Source of the DNA: Terriglobia bacterium
GTDB taxonomy: Bacteria; Acidobacteriota; Terriglobia; Terriglobales; Acidobacteriaceae
DNA length: 64,000 nucleotides
Assembly: GCA_020073395.1 (NCBI GenBank)
Contig: JAIQFF010000001.1
Span: forward strand, 1-64,000
Direction: 5' to 3'
Shown here: piece by piece, positions 46,113-54,564 of the stretch
Layout: every line of letters begins with the position of its first letter
How positions within the stretch are numbered: the first letter of the stretch is position 1
Translations under genes and position numbers: made by a program
Notes under the pieces: model-generated
What the model saw: only the letters and a program-made list of their open reading frames with translations
Told to the model about the DNA's origin: nothing
The model's database searches: none

Positions 46113-47027
46113 ATGCCTGAACTTCCTGAGGTCGAAACTATCGCTCGTGGCCTTTCCAGCCGGGTCACCGGGGACGTGATCGAGTCGGTCTGGCTGGGAT
46201 CGAAACCTGAGCCGCTGAAATCTCCAGCCGCTGAGATTGTGGGCACCTTGGAATCCCGCCGCATCGCAGCGGTACGACGGGTCGGGAAACACATCGTATT
46301 CGATCTGGAATTGGCACCACTTGCGGGTCGGACACTCTTGTCCGACCGGCCTAGTAAACGACCTGGCGGTTCTGCATCACGGAAAAAAACGGCGGGCGAG
46401 GGCGCCCGCCCCACACCAACCAACACACAGTCAAGCACGCAGTGGATCGTTCACCTGGGGATGACCGGGAGCATGGTGGTTTGCCCGCCCGATAGCCAAG
46501 TAGCAAAACACACCCATCTGGTCGCGAAACTGGCTTCGGGCAGGGAATTGCGGTTCGTCGATCCGCGACGCTTCGGGCGCCTGAGTGTGGCCCATGGTTT
46601 CGAAGCGGGCGGTTCCGAGCCGCTGGAGGTCAAACTCGATCATTTTGTCAACCTCTTCCACGGCCGCAAAACCCCCATCAAGAGCGCCCTGCTGAACCAG
46701 AAGCTCCTGCGCGGCGTGGGCAACATCTACGCCGACGAGTCGCTCTTTCGTGCCGGGATTCGGCCGCGGCGGCGAGCGGCCTCACTTACACGCGATGACC
46801 TGCGACGGCTCTATCCCGCGGTCCAGGAAGTGCTCCGGGAGGCCATTGCCCTGGGTGGATCTTCGGTCTCCGATTACGTTGACGCGGACGGCGAAGAGGG
46901 ATTCTTTCAGCTGCAGCACCGGGTCTACGGCCGGGAAGGCGAACCTTGCCTGGTCTGCGAGACTCCGATCAAGCGCGTGGTCATCGCGGGACGCAGCAGT
47001 CACTATTGCCCGAAGTGTCAAAGGTAG
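46113..47027 (+). CDS. mutM: formamidopyrimidine-DNA glycosylase, with repeat-derived insertion
   Basis: 304 residues, against about 270 for the family. N-terminal catalytic Pro in MPELPEVETIARGLSSRV, then KHIVFDLE, HLGMTGSMVVC, PIKSALLNQKLLRGVGNIYA and a C-terminal zinc finger (CLVCETPIKRVVIAGRSSHY then CPKC). It excises 8-oxoguanine and cleaves the abasic site. Between KHIVFDLELA and QWIVHLGMTG about 41 residues (RTLLSDRPSK..., KKTAGEGARPTPTNTQ) are extra and come from the palindromic repeat at 46317-46439. All catalytic and zinc residues remain, so the enzyme may still work. Confidence 0.95.
   Translation: MPELPEVETIARGLSSRVTGDVIESVWLGSKPEPLKSPAAEIVGTLESRRIAAVRRVGKHIVFDLELAPLAGRTLLSDRPSKRPGGSASRKKTAGEGARPTPTNTQSSTQWIVHLGMTGSMVVCPPDSQVAKHTHLVAKLASGRELRFVDPRRFGRLSVAHGFEAGGSEPLEVKLDHFVNLFHGRKTPIKSALLNQKLLRGVGNIYADESLFRAGIRPRRRAASLTRDDLRRLYPAVQEVLREAIALGGSSVSDYVDADGEEGFFQLQHRVYGREGEPCLVCETPIKRVVIAGRSSHYCPKCQR
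46317..46439. repeat. family A/B palindromic element inserted in frame in mutM
   Basis: GGGTCGGACACTCTTGTCCG (46325-46344) is the family A core otherwise seen in intergenic DNA at 1.8, 5.7 and 54.4 kb. GGCGAGGGCGCCCGCCCCAC follows near 46394-46413 (family B type, with the usual CCACAC-like tail). The inserted length keeps the mutM frame. One end carries the RTLLSD codons also seen when family A is translated elsewhere. Confidence 0.85.
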
Positions 47028-47098
47028 TGTCGGCGTCCCGCCCTGTCCGGAGGGCATCCCGCCCTCCGCCGTCGCGGGCGAGACGCCGGCGCTACACT
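47028..47098. repeat. family B composite repeat downstream of mutM
   Basis: Contains GGAGGGCATCCCGCCCTCC at about 47050-47068 and GGGCGAGACGCCGGCGCTAC ending near 47095. The GGCGCTAC end equals the right end of the dnaK-region copy. Lies between mutM and the ROK kinase start. Confidence 0.75.
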
Positions 47099-47120
47099 GA
47101 CTTTGGTACGCTACATACCT

Positions 47121-48140
47121 ATGCCCAATTTTTCGATCGGCGTTGATCTCGGCGGGACCAACCTGCGCATCGCGGCCGTCAACCAGCAAGGCGACCTGAT
47201 GGAAAAAGTCACGCTGGGCACGCGGGTCGCGTTGGGCAAGGACCACGTCATCCACGAGATGTGCGATGCCATCCGCCTGCTTGCCGCCAAATATCGCGAC
47301 GGCGGCGCGCTGCAGGGGATCGGCATCGGCGTGCCTGGAATTATCGATATGAAGACGGGCATGCTGCGTGAGTCTCCGAATCTGCCGGGCTGGGCGGAGT
47401 CTCCCGTGCAGGCGCAGATTGAGGGCCTGCTGGGTACGCGCGTGATCCTGGAGAACGACGCTAATGTGGCGGCGCTGGGCGAGAAGTGGCTGGGCGCGGC
47501 GCGAGACGTGGACGATATGGCCATGTTGACTCTCGGGACAGGCGTCGGCGGCGGAATTGTGCTCAAGGGCCGCATCTGGCACGGCATGACCGGGATGGCC
47601 GGCGAGTTTGGCCACATGACGGTGGAACCTGAGGGCCCTCCATGCGGCTGCGGCAACCGCGGCTGTCTGGAACAATATGCCTCGGCAACTGCGGTGGTCC
47701 GAATGGCTAAGGAGGCGATCGCCTCCGGCCGCGCCCCCGGACTGGCGAAGGCCGCCAGCTCCGATCCCGAGTTCAACGCCAAAGCCATCTACAACCTGGC
47801 CATTCAGGGAGAGGAAGAAGCCAGGAAAATCTTTGGCCGGTTGGGACGCGCCCTGGGCATTTGTATTGCAAACCTCGTTAACGCTTTCAATCTCAATATG
47901 TATGTCGTGGGTGGAGGAGTGTCGAGCGCATGGGAAGCGTTCTCCCCATTTATTTTTGAGGAACTCCGGCAGCGCTCTCTGGTCTATGCCGCAACCGCTC
48001 CCGCTTTCCTCTCCGGCGGAGAGGGTGCTTCAGGGCATGTGGGTCCTGAAGGTTCAACCAAGACCATCATCACGCGGGCTTTGCTGGGCAGCGATGCCGG
48101 ACTGTACGGCGCAGCTCAACTGCCCATGACGATTACCTAG
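47121..48140 (+). CDS. ROK-family sugar kinase (glucokinase-like)
   Basis: About 339 residues from ATG 47121 (MPNFSIGVDLGGTNLRIAAV). Phosphate-binding DLGGTNLR; ENDANVAALGEKWLGAARDV; GTGVGGGIVLKGRIWHG; the ROK zinc motif CGCGNRGCLEQYASA. Probably phosphorylates glucose or a related hexose with ATP in the cytosol. The last part is Ala/Gly-rich (SGGEGASGHVGPEGSTKT). Its stop overlaps the convergent hisC stop. Confidence 0.92.
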   Translation: MPNFSIGVDLGGTNLRIAAVNQQGDLMEKVTLGTRVALGKDHVIHEMCDAIRLLAAKYRDGGALQGIGIGVPGIIDMKTGMLRESPNLPGWAESPVQAQIEGLLGTRVILENDANVAALGEKWLGAARDVDDMAMLTLGTGVGGGIVLKGRIWHGMTGMAGEFGHMTVEPEGPPCGCGNRGCLEQYASATAVVRMAKEAIASGRAPGLAKAASSDPEFNAKAIYNLAIQGEEEARKIFGRLGRALGICIANLVNAFNLNMYVVGGGVSSAWEAFSPFIFEELRQRSLVYAATAPAFLSGGEGASGHVGPEGSTKTIITRALLGSDAGLYGAAQLPMTIT

Positions 48141-49231
48141 GAGTTCTTCAGCTTCGTCATCGCCCGCAAGAGTGCGTCATTCTGCTCCGGCGTGCCGACG
48201 GTGATGCGGACAGCTTCGGGAGCGCCCCATTGATCCAACGGACGAATTGCGATGCCCTCTACCCGCAGTTGTTCGGCAAAGTTGCTGGCGCCCCGGCCGA
48301 TGTCGCAATACAGAAAACTCCCCCAGGTCGGAGTGACCGCGTACCCGATCTCGGAAAGCGCCCGGTACAGTCGCTGCGACTCGTGGGTATTGTTTTCGAC
48401 GGCCTTGCGAATGTGTGCTGAATCTTCAAGCGCCGCCAGAGCCCCCGCCTGGGCCAGGATTGAGACACAGTACATAGATCGTTGACGCGAAATACGCGCG
48501 ATCAAGTCAACCGAAGCGACACCGTACCCGACCCGCGCTCCGGCCAGTCCGTGTACTTTAGAAAACGTCCTCAACACCACAACATTTCGTCCCTTGCGCA
48601 CATAATCCAGAGAACGTGAATACGTGATCCCGCGCCTGGCCGCGAAATCCTGGGCAAATTCGTAGTAGGCCTCATCCAGCACGACCACCTGTTCCGGAAT
48701 GCTCTCCAATAGATGATCTATGTCATCCGCCGTGACCATCGTTCCGGTCGGATTATTCGGATTCGCCAGAAAGATGAGCCGGGTATTGCGGTTCACTGCC
48801 GCGGCAATTCCGCCGAGATCGAATCCATCCTGGAGCATGGGCATTTCGATCAGCTGGGCGCCCGCGGCTTCTGTAGCCAGGCGGTATACGATAAATGATC
48901 GCTGGCTGGTTAAGGCGTTCAGACCGGGCGCCAGAAACGCCCGCGCGAGCATGCCTAGAAACTCTGTCAGGCCGCCGGCGACGAGGATCTGTTCAACCTG
49001 TACACCGTGATGCTCAGCAAGCTTCAGTCGCAGCGTGGAAGCATCGTCGTCGGGATAGTCGCTGCATGTTGCCAGCACGGCTTGCATGGCCTTGATCGCA
49101 TGCGGTGAAGGCCCAAACGGGTTTTCGTTCGAATCGAGCTTGATGAGTGTGGTCAAGGCGTTCGATGTGGGCGCGGGCGTCTCGCCCGTGTGGTCCCCGG
49201 CAAAACCGTAACGAGCGGGGGCCAGCGGCAC
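48137..49231 (-). CDS. hisC: histidinol-phosphate aminotransferase, N-terminal arm from a repeat
   Basis: 364 residues from GTG 49231, directly abutting the rluB stop; TTG 49156 would omit the repeat-coded part. PLP-fold type I motifs: IKLDSNENPFGPSPHAIKAM, NPNNPTGTMVTADDIDHLLE, the Schiff-base Lys in LRTFSKVHGLAGARVGYG, and R in AVRITVGTPEQND. It transaminates histidinol phosphate in histidine synthesis. The ~30 residues before KLDSNENP (GFAGDHTGETPAPTSN) read across a family B palindrome and replace the usual N-terminal arm. Last gene of the trpS-scpA-scpB-rluB-hisC run. Confidence 0.9.
   Translation of the reverse strand: MPLAPARYGFAGDHTGETPAPTSNALTTLIKLDSNENPFGPSPHAIKAMQAVLATCSDYPDDDASTLRLKLAEHHGVQVEQILVAGGLTEFLGMLARAFLAPGLNALTSQRSFIVYRLATEAAGAQLIEMPMLQDGFDLGGIAAAVNRNTRLIFLANPNNPTGTMVTADDIDHLLESIPEQVVVLDEAYYEFAQDFAARRGITYSRSLDYVRKGRNVVVLRTFSKVHGLAGARVGYGVASVDLIARISRQRSMYCVSILAQAGALAALEDSAHIRKAVENNTHESQRLYRALSEIGYAVTPTWGSFLYCDIGRGASNFAEQLRVEGIAIRPLDQWGAPEAVRITVGTPEQNDALLRAMTKLKNS
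49161..49190. repeat. family B palindrome at the 5' end of hisC
   Basis: GGGCGCGGGCGTCTCGCCCG near 49169-49188 has the GGGCG..CGCCC stem of family B and is followed by a GTGTGG tail, as in several intergenic copies. It lies within the hisC frame, before the conserved SNENP motif. Confidence 0.6.
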
Positions 49232-49963
49232 TTACTTAATGGCAGACTTCAAGCGAGTAACTTCCTGCGCGGTCAAATGGCGAAATTTTCCCGGCGGAAC
49301 ATCAAGCTGCAAAGGGCCGTAACGAACCCGCTTTATTTTTTCCACGTGATGTCCCACGGTCTCGAACATCTGCCTGATCTGCCGGTTCTTGCCTTCAATC
49401 AAGGTGACCTCGTACCAGGGATTGTCGGCCTCGCGAATCAGCTTGATCTTGGCAGGCGCTGTCTTTTGCCTTCGGCCGCCCTTGCCCTGGATATAAACAC
49501 CAGACCGCAATTTCGTCAGACCATCCGCCGAAGGTGTGCCCGCCACCTTGACTAGGTAAGTCTTGGGAACGTGGGACGAAGCTTTCATGAGCGCGGCCGC
49601 GAGCTCACCATCATTACTAAGCAGGAGCAGACCTTCGCTGGCGTAATCCAGTCGCCCAACCGGATACACTCGAACGCCCACGCCTCGAAGCAGGTCCATC
49701 ACCGTCGGCCGTTTTTCCGGGTCGGCCACAGCCGTGATGTATCCCTTGGGCTTGTTCATCAGCAGGTAAACATTTTTCTGAGCGCCGCGCAGCAGCTTGC
49801 CGTTTACCCGGATGTGATCATGCTCGGGATCAGCCTTGGTGCCGGGCTCCGTGACCACCTGCCCGTTAAGCGATACCAGACCGCCGGCAATAAGCTGTTC
49901 CGCCTTGCGGCGCGATGCGATTCCGGCGGCAGCGATGATTTTTTGCAGACGTTGGGCAGGCAT
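49232..49963 (-). CDS. rluB: pseudouridine synthase RluB/RsuA family
   Basis: About 243 residues from ATG 49963. S4 RNA-binding domain (RLQKIIAAAGIASRRKAEQL, IAGGLVSLNGQ), then the synthase domain with catalytic Asp in PVGRLDYASEGLLLLSNDGE. LMNKPKGYITAV and GKNRQIRQMFETVGHHVEKI complete the family signature. It isomerises a uridine in 23S (RluB) or 16S (RsuA) rRNA; the choice is not certain. Between scpB and hisC on the minus strand. Confidence 0.9.
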   Translation of the reverse strand: MPAQRLQKIIAAAGIASRRKAEQLIAGGLVSLNGQVVTEPGTKADPEHDHIRVNGKLLRGAQKNVYLLMNKPKGYITAVADPEKRPTVMDLLRGVGVRVYPVGRLDYASEGLLLLSNDGELAAALMKASSHVPKTYLVKVAGTPSADGLTKLRSGVYIQGKGGRRQKTAPAKIKLIREADNPWYEVTLIEGKNRQIRQMFETVGHHVEKIKRVRYGPLQLDVPPGKFRHLTAQEVTRLKSAIK

Positions 49964-50022
49964 TGATTGCTTCAACCACTCGCGAGATGAAAGTTGCCGG
50001 AAAGAAACCGGCCAGCCCAGGT

Positions 50023-50742
50023 CTAAGCGGCAGGATCATTTTCGCCGGCGGCATGGGGCTCGGCGGAAACGGTTTCTCCATCGGCTTCGACAACCGCGGC
50101 ATCGGACTCGATTTGCGGATCGCTCACAACGGCGGAAGCATCGTCCGCGCCGTTGTCTGACAAAGGCAGTAATTCATTCTGGAACGATTCCGCCACCAGC
50201 TTTTCGAACTCCTCCATGCTGGGCAGTTCACCTACGTCTTTCAATCCGAAGCGGAGCAGAAATTCCTTTGTCGATTTGTAGAGAATGGGCCGTCCGATGA
50301 CTGCCTTCCGCCCCGCCGTCGTGATCAGCTTCCGGTCCAGGAGGGTAGCGATGACGCCGCTCGAATCCACACCACGGATTTCGCTGATCTCCGGTACAGT
50401 CACCGGCTGCTTGTAGGCGATGACAGCCAACGTTTCCAGTGCCGGAAGAGAGAGCCGAATCGGCGGCTTCAGACTCTTGGCAAAGTCACGCACCACGTCA
50501 TGATGCTCCGGCTTGGTGGACATGCGATATCCGCCCGCGATCTGGCGAATCTCGATGCCACGGTCGGCAGCAGCGTAGTCGTCGATCAGTTCCTCAAGTA
50601 GGACGCGGACACGTGACTTGACCTCATCGTCGGTTGCGCCTTCGGCGATCGCAGACTGATTCAGAAGCTGGACCATGTGGTCGAGCGTGATTGGCGTTTC
50701 CGCCGCATAAATAATGGCTTCGAGTTTAGCTTTAAGACTCAT
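50023..50742 (-). CDS. scpB: segregation and condensation protein ScpB
   Basis: 239 residues. Two winged helices: LKAKLEAIIYAAETPITLDH and SLPALETLAVIAYKQPVTVP, then the EIRGVDSSGVIATLLDRKLI element. The C-terminal ~60 residues are acidic and low-complexity (DNGADDASAVVSDPQIESDA). With ScpA and SMC it forms the chromosome condensin. scpA lies just upstream on the same strand. Confidence 0.95.
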   Translation of the reverse strand: MSLKAKLEAIIYAAETPITLDHMVQLLNQSAIAEGATDDEVKSRVRVLLEELIDDYAAADRGIEIRQIAGGYRMSTKPEHHDVVRDFAKSLKPPIRLSLPALETLAVIAYKQPVTVPEISEIRGVDSSGVIATLLDRKLITTAGRKAVIGRPILYKSTKEFLLRFGLKDVGELPSMEEFEKLVAESFQNELLPLSDNGADDASAVVSDPQIESDAAVVEADGETVSAEPHAAGENDPAA

Positions 50743-50768
50743 GGTTAAGTGCCCTGAAAATCATGACC

Positions 50769-50807
50769 TATGATCGGCTGACGACCGAAGACTGACGGCC
50801 GACGACT
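50769..50807. repeat. family F hairpin between scpA and scpB
   Basis: GGCTGACGACCGAAGACTGA at about 50773-50792 followed by CGGCCGACGACTGC; words match family F at 46.05 kb. It sits within the scpA-scpB intergenic space, so it is probably transcribed. Confidence 0.6.
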
Positions 50808-50812
50808 GCTTG

Positions 50813-51694
50813 CTAGCGCCAGTCATCGCGCACCGCCGTCTGCTCGGCGATGATGGCATCAAAGCCGGTATGCTTGCGCAGCAAAATCTCGCCAAAAATG
50901 CGGTCCTGCCGCAACTGGATTGCCTGCAGCCGGACCATCTCCAGGAGTGCGAGAAACATGCAGACCAGCGCCTGGTGTGAATTCACATTACGTAGGATTT
51001 GCTTGAGACGGAGGGGCTTGTCCTCGAGCGCCAGCCGCCGCTGCAGGTAGTCAATCATCTGTCCCACGGTGACTGTTTCTTCGTCTACCTCGAGTATGGG
51101 GCGCGACCGGGCACGCTCCAGAATTTGCTGGAAGGTTTTTACCAGGTCAATCACGTCGGCTGCGATCTCGGGCTCAGTGCCCTCAGCCTCCATGAATTCG
51201 TGGATCGCCGGATTCGACCGGACTGCATCTTCGATCTGCTGTTTCTGCATCAGCATCTGCGCCGCAGACTTGAACTTCTCGTGCTCGAGCAGCCGGCTGA
51301 CCAGTTCCGCACGGGGATCGTCCTGCGCGTCTGAAGCCGCCGCGGGGTCACGCGGCAGCAGCATCTTCGACTTGATGTGAATCAGCACAGCCGCCATGTA
51401 GATAAATTCGGCCGCGACGTTCACATCCAGTTCCCGCAGTTTTTCCACGTAGGCGAGGTATTGCGCGGTGATGCGCCCAATTGGAATATCGTAAATATCG
51501 ATGTCCTGTTTGCGGATCAGGTCGAGCAAAAGGTCGAGTGGTCCTTCGTACACATCGCCTACGGTGACGGAGAACGGGAAGTCGCTTTCGGGCTGCGGCT
51601 TCTGCGCGGTCGGCATTGGTACGACGGGCGCGAGTGTGCTTCCGTCTTCCGTCGCAATGTCGTTTGCGGGCGCGATTTTCAGGTTCTCAGCCAT
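50813..51694 (-). CDS. scpA: segregation and condensation protein ScpA
   Basis: About 293 residues from ATG 51694; the longer frame upstream is only the shadow of trpS. Family motifs: VTVGDVYEGPLDLLLDLIRK, QDIDIYDIPIGRITAQYLAY, AAEFIYMAAVLIHIKSKMLL. The C-terminal winged helix region contains RLQAIQLRQDRIFGEILLR. ScpA is the kleisin that bridges SMC heads. Start overlaps trpS by 8 bases, so it is translated in the same operon. Confidence 0.95.
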   Translation of the reverse strand: MAENLKIAPANDIATEDGSTLAPVVPMPTAQKPQPESDFPFSVTVGDVYEGPLDLLLDLIRKQDIDIYDIPIGRITAQYLAYVEKLRELDVNVAAEFIYMAAVLIHIKSKMLLPRDPAAASDAQDDPRAELVSRLLEHEKFKSAAQMLMQKQQIEDAVRSNPAIHEFMEAEGTEPEIAADVIDLVKTFQQILERARSRPILEVDEETVTVGQMIDYLQRRLALEDKPLRLKQILRNVNSHQALVCMFLALLEMVRLQAIQLRQDRIFGEILLRKHTGFDAIIAEQTAVRDDWR

Positions 51695-52724
51695 GTTTCT
51701 CATCGTAGTCGAGCGACATGCCCATGGCCTCGCGGACTTCGTCCATGGTGGCCCCTGCGACCTTGCTGGCGCGGGAAGAGCCTGCCTCCAGAATATCCCA
51801 GGCGAGGCGTGGATTGTCCTCATATTTCTTTCGCCGCTCCTGCATGGGATTGAGGATGCTAACCAGGGCATCCGCGGCCCAGCCCTTGCATTCGATGCAA
51901 CCGATGCCGGCGGAGCGGCAGCCTTCGTCAACTTTCATGATAGTTTGCCGGTCGCTGAATATCTTATGCAGGTCCCCGACGGGACAAACATCGGGATTGC
52001 CGGGATCGCTGCGGCGCACGCGGGCCGGATCGGTCACCATGGTCTTCAACTTCTGCCGCACTACCGGCTCGGGGTCCGTCAGCAGGATGGTGTTGCCGTA
52101 CGACTTCGACATTTTTCGCCCGTCGGTTCCTGGCAGTTTCGCTGCCGGGGTCAGCAGCGGCTGCGGCTCGGGAAACACAAAAATACCTTTGCGGGTATAA
52201 AACATGTTGAAGCGCCGCGCGATTTCGCGAGTCAGCTCAACGTGGGGTACCTGGTCTTCGCCCACCGGAACGAAGTCACCCTTGTAGATCAGGATGTCCG
52301 CCGCCTGCAGTACGGGGTAGCCGAGAAATCCGTAGGTGCCCAGGTCTTTCTCCGAAATGTTTTCGCGCTGCTCCTTGTATGTGGGGACGCGCTCCAGCCA
52401 GCCCAGGGGCGTGATCATGGAAAACAGCAAATGCAATTCGGCATGTTGCGGGACGTGCGACTGGATGAACATGGTGCAGCACTCGGGATCAAGCCCCGCG
52501 GCCAGCCAGTCGAGCAGGACTTCCAGCGAATTTTCCTTAATCTTCGAGGTATCTGCGTAATCGGTGGTGAGCGCGTGCCAGTCGGCTACGAAGAAAAAGC
52601 AATCGTACTGATCCTGCATGCGGACCCAGTTGTCGAGCGCGCCCACAAAGTTTCCCAAGTGCAGCTTGCCCGTCGAGCGCATACCGCTGAGCACGCGTTT
52701 GCGTTGGCTGGAGCGAGAGGTCAT
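51687..52724 (-). CDS. trpS: tryptophanyl-tRNA synthetase
   Basis: 345 residues from ATG 52724, which overlaps the M50-protease stop (ATGA). Class I signatures: HIGH-like KLHLGNFVGALDNWVRMQ (HLGN) and KMSKS in GRKMSKSYGNTILLTDPEP. Other motifs: DWHALTTDYADTSKI, YPVLQAADILIYKGDFVPVG and EDQVPHVELTREIARRFN. It charges tRNA-Trp. The longer upstream frame is rejected. An insertion-like Cys-rich stretch (DEGCRSAGIGCIECKG) is normal for this subfamily. Confidence 0.97.
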   Translation of the reverse strand: MTSRSSQRKRVLSGMRSTGKLHLGNFVGALDNWVRMQDQYDCFFFVADWHALTTDYADTSKIKENSLEVLLDWLAAGLDPECCTMFIQSHVPQHAELHLLFSMITPLGWLERVPTYKEQRENISEKDLGTYGFLGYPVLQAADILIYKGDFVPVGEDQVPHVELTREIARRFNMFYTRKGIFVFPEPQPLLTPAAKLPGTDGRKMSKSYGNTILLTDPEPVVRQKLKTMVTDPARVRRSDPGNPDVCPVGDLHKIFSDRQTIMKVDEGCRSAGIGCIECKGWAADALVSILNPMQERRKKYEDNPRLAWDILEAGSSRASKVAGATMDEVREAMGMSLDYDEKHG

Positions 52725-53416
52725 CAGATTCTCAGGAGGATGCCTATGAAAAGTGCAAAGACCGGTCCAATCAGGGCTGTCAAGAGTCTTCCGCCCCAAA
52801 ACACCAGAAGCAGCAGGCCAAAAGTCCCCACGGTGTCATAAATCCGAAGCGCGCCTGCGGGCAGCAGATGGCGCAACACGTGACTGCCATCGAGCGGCGG
52901 GACCGGGATAAGGTTAAACACGCCCAGCACTATATTGATCACCATCATTGCGAATACAAGTTTGCACAACGGTACCAGAAGCGAATTGCTGTCAGCAAAG
53001 CTTGCACCCTGGAGCGTGCCGAAAACGATCTGCTCTCCCGCGGCCGAAGCATTCTTTACAAGAATGAGAATCAGTACGGCGCCCGTGGCGACCACGAAAT
53101 TGCTGATCGGTCCGACCACCGAAGTGAGAATGTCATCAAGCACCGGGTTCTTGAAGTTTCGCGGGTCCACCGGTGTGGGCTTGGCCCAGCCCAGGACGGG
53201 CAGGTGGGCGAGCATGGCAACCGCAGGCAGGATCAGCGTTCCAAACAGGTCAATGTGCTTGATGGGATTGAGTGTAATCCGCCCCAGCATGCGGGCCGTC
53301 GGATCGCCGCGCAGGTTGGCCATCCAGGCGTGCGCCGATTCGTGAATGCTGATCGCAAACATAAAGGCGATCAACTGGAACACGATGTTCAGGATGTCAA
53401 TGTGTTGCAGGTTCAT
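52724..53416 (-). CDS. site-2 protease-family (M50) membrane metallopeptidase
   Basis: 230 residues with five to six membrane helices. Zinc motif HESAH in FMFAISIHESAHAWMANLRG, and the second motif VPPLDGSHVLRHLLPAG with the Asp ligand. TPVDPRNFKNPVLDDI lies in the membrane-cytosol interface as in the rhomboid-unrelated S2P group. It cleaves membrane proteins within the bilayer; substrate unknown. First gene of the run and translationally coupled to trpS. Confidence 0.9.
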   Translation of the reverse strand: MNLQHIDILNIVFQLIAFMFAISIHESAHAWMANLRGDPTARMLGRITLNPIKHIDLFGTLILPAVAMLAHLPVLGWAKPTPVDPRNFKNPVLDDILTSVVGPISNFVVATGAVLILILVKNASAAGEQIVFGTLQGASFADSNSLLVPLCKLVFAMMVINIVLGVFNLIPVPPLDGSHVLRHLLPAGALRIYDTVGTFGLLLLVFWGGRLLTALIGPVFALFIGILLRI

Positions 53417-53510
53417 GCGTGATTGGTTTTGATACTAACACGCGGAGCAGCGATTCACCGCTTCCCCGCACCTCGATTGGCGGGCCTGGCGGTTGCCTGA
53501 AATTCGCGTG

Positions 53511-54323
53511 CTAGCGCTTGTTCAGAGCGTTCTGCAGCTGTTCCGGCGCGATCGACTTGATCTTGATCGGCTTGGCGGGAATGCCGCCGACTACCGTGAA
53601 CGGATCAACATCTTTCGACGCGACTCCCATCGAGCCCACCATCCCGTGCTCGCCCACTTTCATCCCGCTTAACACCGTCGCGTGATACGTAATGCGCGCC
53701 TTGGGGCCGATCTCTGTCTTGTGATTGCTGACGATCATGCCATCGTTGAGATCGTGCGCATGCGAATAAATGTTGGCGTAATCAGACACGGAAGATCCTT
53801 CATGAATAATGATCTCTCCGCGGTCGTCGAGCAGCACGTACTTGTGAATGGTGCAATTGTCTTCGACCGTCAGGTTGTAGCCGAAGGAAAATTCCACGCC
53901 GTGAAAGATTTTCACATTATTCCCGCAGTGCTTGAACACGTGCCGGGCCAGCATGGCGCGCACCTTGTGTCCCAGCCAGTGATTCAAGCCGATCGGGGAG
54001 CGGTCGTACATCATCCAGAACCAGATCAGCGGTTTGCGTTCACCATACTTGGCGGCATCGGCATCACCATAACTCTCGGGTTCCAGGGTGGCGTTGCGCG
54101 GATCCAACGAATGCACCAGAGTCTGTATCGCCAGCGGCGCTGCCGGGTCAGGCGCCGCGTAAGGGCGTCCCAGATAAAGCTGGTGGAGTTCCTCGCGGAC
54201 GAGATCAGAGCGACGCTCGGGATCGCGGTTGGCGAACGCGCGATCCAGCCCGTCAATCCATTCCAGGAATGCCTTTTCGGCGGACGGAACGGGTTTCAGG
54301 ACTCGATATTCGTATCGGGGCAT
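53511..54323 (-). CDS. hexapeptide-repeat (left-handed beta-helix) acyltransferase
   Basis: 270 residues from ATG 54323 (MPRYEYRVLKPVPSAEKAFL). N-terminal helical part, then LbH repeats: CGNNVKIFHGVEFSFGYNLT, VEDNCTIHKYVLLDDRGEII, SVSDYANIYSHAHDLNDGMI, ITYHATVLSGMKVGEHGMVG, and the acceptor-binding end VVGGIPAKPIKIKSI. Such enzymes transfer acetyl or other acyl groups to sugars or small molecules. Substrate unknown. Minus strand, ~94 bases upstream of the protease operon; a family A hairpin lies behind it. Confidence 0.85.
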   Translation of the reverse strand: MPRYEYRVLKPVPSAEKAFLEWIDGLDRAFANRDPERRSDLVREELHQLYLGRPYAAPDPAAPLAIQTLVHSLDPRNATLEPESYGDADAAKYGERKPLIWFWMMYDRSPIGLNHWLGHKVRAMLARHVFKHCGNNVKIFHGVEFSFGYNLTVEDNCTIHKYVLLDDRGEIIIHEGSSVSDYANIYSHAHDLNDGMIVSNHKTEIGPKARITYHATVLSGMKVGEHGMVGSMGVASKDVDPFTVVGGIPAKPIKIKSIAPEQLQNALNKR

Positions 54324-54393
54324 AGCCGCCTCGCTGCGGTGAAAACTAGAACATAACACACGGCTCAGGATGCCATGGCTCGAGCTTCGCAAG

Positions 54394-54536
54394 GTGTGGG
54401 TCGGACACTCCTGTCCGACGCCTCTGACATGGATTCTATGCCAGATGCAGCTTCTGCCTGCTAACCGAGGTTCGCTCACCACGACCTAAACCCAACAGCA
54501 ACCCCAAAAGCGGGGACAAGAGTGTCCGCCCCACAC
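54394..54536. repeat. family A palindromic repeat, large hairpin
   Basis: GTGTGGGTCGGACACTCCTG (54394 onward, to 54422) pairs with GACAAGAGTGTCCGCCCCAC ending at 54536; the loop is ~88 bases. Same design as the copy at 1.8 kb. It separates the acyltransferase gene (minus) from the arginase-family gene (plus), and ends just before a TATAAT at 54549-54554. Confidence 0.85.
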
Positions 54537-54564
54537 TGCGCTATGTTCTATAATGCGCGCGCCT

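Noticed and set aside
51695..51931. N-terminal extension of ScpA
   Set aside because: Lies over the trpS 3' end in another frame and has no ScpA-like sequence.
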